The position numbers and the translations under genes are program-made. Positions 5,864-7,489 of a stretch of DNA of 7,489 nt are shown piece after piece; position 1 is the first letter of the stretch, and each line of letters begins with the position of its first letter. The notes beneath the pieces were generated by a model, which did no database searches, had not been told where the DNA came from, and worked only from the letters and a program-made list of their open reading frames with translations. The stretch covers positions 1 to 7,489 of the forward strand of contig JADGHD010000236.1 in the NCBI GenBank assembly GCA_019689615.1, read 5' to 3'. This DNA comes from Frankia sp. Lineage in GTDB: Bacteria > Actinomycetota > Actinomycetes > Frankiales > Frankiaceae.

Positions 5864-7318
5864 TCAGGGCCGGGTCTGGACGAGGCCCGCGGCGGCGCGC
5901 ACCGGGTGGGAGGCGGCCATCCTGACGCGCGGGTCGTAGCTGGCGCTGAGCGTGACGAGCCGGGACAGGGTGGCCGGGTCGTACCTGCGGGCGACCAGCG
6001 CCGGATCGCTGGTCGCGCCGAAGTTCGGCGTGGCGATGCCCCCCGACCACGGCTCCATCGCCGCCATGAGCTCGCCCGCGTGCCGGGCCGTTGCCTCGAC
6101 GACCGGCGGCGCCGCGATGCCGATCGTCAACAGGGAGTAGGCAGCGTCGCGGTGGCAGACGGCGCTGGGCTGGCGGGGCTCGCGCGCCAGCGCCCCGCCG
6201 AGCAGCCGCAGCTCGACGATGACCTGCGGGCAGTCCGCCTGGGGGCCGGTCCGCGCGAGCAGGGTCCGCACCGCCGTGTCGGGCAGCTCCCGCAGCAGCA
6301 CCGACTGCTCGTGCACCGGCATCGGGTCGACGGGGTCGGAGTGGATCATCCCGAGCGCGGGGAACGGCAGGACGTCCAGCCCGCCGAAGACGACCGGTGC
6401 CAGGCCGCGGATCGGGTCGATTGTCCGCTCGCCCTCGGACGGGTCGCCGACCCAGGCGAAGCGGACCGCGACGGTGCACCGGCCCGCCAGCGGCGGCGGC
6501 ACCGCCGGCAGCGGGGGCAGGCGCAGGACCGCCACCGAGGTCGAGGCCTGCTCCGGCAGGGTCGCCGACCAGGTCTTCCAGGCGGACACGATCCGCTCCG
6601 CGTCGGCGCCGTCGAAGTAGAGGCAGCCGCCGTAGATCCGCGCGACGTCCAGCAGCTCGAACTCCACGGCGGTGACCACGCCCAGCGCACCCTTGCCGCC
6701 GCGCAGCGCCCAGAACAGCGCCGGGTTCTCCGTGGCGCTGGCCCGGCGCAGCTCCCCGTCGCCGGTGACGACGTCGAAGGCGGTCACGAGGTCGCTGCCG
6801 TAGCCGAAGGTCCGGGCCACCGGCGACAGCCCGCCCCCGGTCAGGTAGCCGACGACACCGACGTGCGGGGCGGAGCCGGCCAGGGCGCCGAGGCCGTGCT
6901 CGGCCGCGGCGTCGAGCACCTGCTGCCAGCGCACCCCGGCGCCGACCCGGGCCCGGCGGGCCACCGGGTCGATCGTGATCTCGTCGAGCCGCCCGGTGTG
7001 CACGAGCAGGCTCGGCCGGGTGTGGGCCAGCGCGCCGTGCCCGGTCGCCTGCACGACGACGTCGAGGTCGTGGGCGTCCGCGAACCGGACCGCCGCCTGG
7101 ACGTCGGCGGCGTCGGCGACCGCCACGACGGCCACCGGCGAGGACGCCACGGCGACGTTCCACGGTGTGGCGGCCGCGGTGTAGGCGCCGGTGCCGGGCA
7201 GCAGGACCTGCCCGCCGATCCTGCCGGCCAGCTCGGCCAGGGCAAGGCCGAGGGACGGGTCCGGGGACGAGCCGGAGGATGCGCGGTCAGCAGCGTGGCC
7301 GGAAGCGAGGGTGGACAT
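5864..7318 (-). CDS. FAD-binding oxidoreductase, berberine-bridge (BBE) type
   Basis: A 484-residue protein from ATG 7318, chosen because GGAG lies 5 bases upstream and because upstream residues in this frame are low-complexity. The FAD-binding PCMH-type domain covers about 50-225. It shows ATGHG with H94 (the position of the covalent flavin-binding His in this family), LLVHTGRLDEI, RVGAGVRWQQVLDAAAEHGL, GYLTGGGLSPVARTFGYGSD and NPALFWALRGGKGALGVVT. The substrate domain follows, with a C-terminal stretch (RRYDPATLSRLVTLSASYDP) that resembles a weakened BBE motif. The second flavin-linking Cys of bicovalent members is Ala150 in GSAPHVG, so at most one covalent link is expected. Such enzymes oxidise alcohols, amines, sugars or pathway intermediates and pass electrons to O2. 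There is no signal peptide, so it is probably cytoplasmic. It lies upstream of, and codirectional with, the SARP-like regulator. Substrate unknown. Confidence 0.9.
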   Translation of the reverse strand: MSTLASGHAADRASSGSSPDPSLGLALAELAGRIGGQVLLPGTGAYTAAATPWNVAVASSPVAVVAVADAADVQAAVRFADAHDLDVVVQATGHGALAHTRPSLLVHTGRLDEITIDPVARRARVGAGVRWQQVLDAAAEHGLGALAGSAPHVGVVGYLTGGGLSPVARTFGYGSDLVTAFDVVTGDGELRRASATENPALFWALRGGKGALGVVTAVEFELLDVARIYGGCLYFDGADAERIVSAWKTWSATLPEQASTSVAVLRLPPLPAVPPPLAGRCTVAVRFAWVGDPSEGERTIDPIRGLAPVVFGGLDVLPFPALGMIHSDPVDPMPVHEQSVLLRELPDTAVRTLLARTGPQADCPQVIVELRLLGGALAREPRQPSAVCHRDAAYSLLTIGIAAPPVVEATARHAGELMAAMEPWSGGIATPNFGATSDPALVARRYDPATLSRLVTLSASYDPRVRMAASHPVRAAAGLVQTRP

Positions 7319-7489
7319 GGCGGCTCCATGAGATCCGTGTCGAACGGGAACGGGACCACCGTGCCGGCCCGGGCTTGGCCGCCACTTGCCGTGCACGCCG
7401 GCCAGCTTGCGCCGCGCTTGGAACGTTCCTTGGCCTCGGCCAACCATCCGCCTGGAACCACCGCCCCCGGCCAGCCACCAGCCGACGCA
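7319..7489. promoter_or_regulatory. Upstream region of the oxidoreductase gene
   Basis: 171 bases up to the window edge with no gene. GGAG (minus strand, 7324-7327) is the ribosome site for ATG 7318. A perfect 10-bp palindrome GGAACGTTCC lies at 7420-7429, about 100 bases upstream of the start. Two related blocks, AACCATCCGCC (7442-7452) and AACCACCGCC (7456-7465), lie beyond it about 14 bases apart. These could be regulator sites, but no clear -10/-35 pair accompanies them. Confidence 0.45.
7420..7429. repeat. Perfect palindrome GGAACGTTCC
   Basis: A 10-base perfect palindrome in the upstream region of the FAD oxidoreductase gene. Its AT-containing core stands out in otherwise GC-rich sequence. 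It is a candidate dimeric-regulator site; no specific factor is identifiable. Confidence 0.4.

Noticed and set aside
5739..7163. Continuation of the regulator frame upstream as one 1,642-residue protein
   Set aside because: The extra 475 residues are Arg/Gly/Ala-rich out-of-frame translation of the well-supported FAD oxidoreductase gene; the regulator's own domain begins at about 5738.
6841..7461. 206-residue minus-strand frame overlapping the oxidoreductase start
   Set aside because: Ser/Pro/Arg-rich out-of-frame shadow; the oxidoreductase frame in the same place carries clear FAD-domain motifs.

Overview
The window is a very GC-rich stretch with almost every third codon position G or C. 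It shows gene families typical of filamentous actinomycetes: a giant SARP-type regulator and an actinobacterial arsenic module. A Frankia- or Streptomyces-like genome is plausible, but the genus cannot be fixed from this sequence. Five protein genes are supported; the other long open frames are antisense or out-of-frame shadows.

Left part (about 1-2002): a compact, divergently arranged arsenic resistance module. On the minus strand a VOC-fold ArsI/CadI-type metalloenzyme (955-1479) is followed, after 2 bases, by an AqpS-like aquaglyceroporin (110-952). On the plus strand lies an ArsR/SmtB repressor (1571-2002) with an N-terminal Cys-Cys pair and a Cys-Val-Cys motif. The shared 91-base promoter region holds two similar imperfect dyads whose strongest half-sites also form a perfect 10-bp inverted repeat; these are probably ArsR operators. 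The implied logic is that ArsR senses trivalent arsenic, ArsI breaks the C-As bond of trivalent organoarsenicals to release arsenite, and the channel lets arsenite leave the cell.

Middle (2003-2234): a 232-base non-genic segment between two convergent genes. It holds a tandem array of about five 15-bp units, a small perfect hairpin, and a stretch with coding-like base periodicity but no credible gene.

Right part (2235-7489): two minus-strand genes. The upstream one (5864-7318) encodes a Berberine-bridge-type FAD-binding oxidoreductase. The downstream one (2235-5738) encodes a large AfsR/SARP-like regulator with an OmpR-type winged helix, a BTAD domain, an AAA-type ATPase and a long helical C-terminus. 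A 125-base gap separates them. They may form a regulator-enzyme pair of specialised metabolism, but nothing in the sequence links them functionally to the arsenic genes. I see no RNA gene, insertion sequence, CRISPR array or phage gene.
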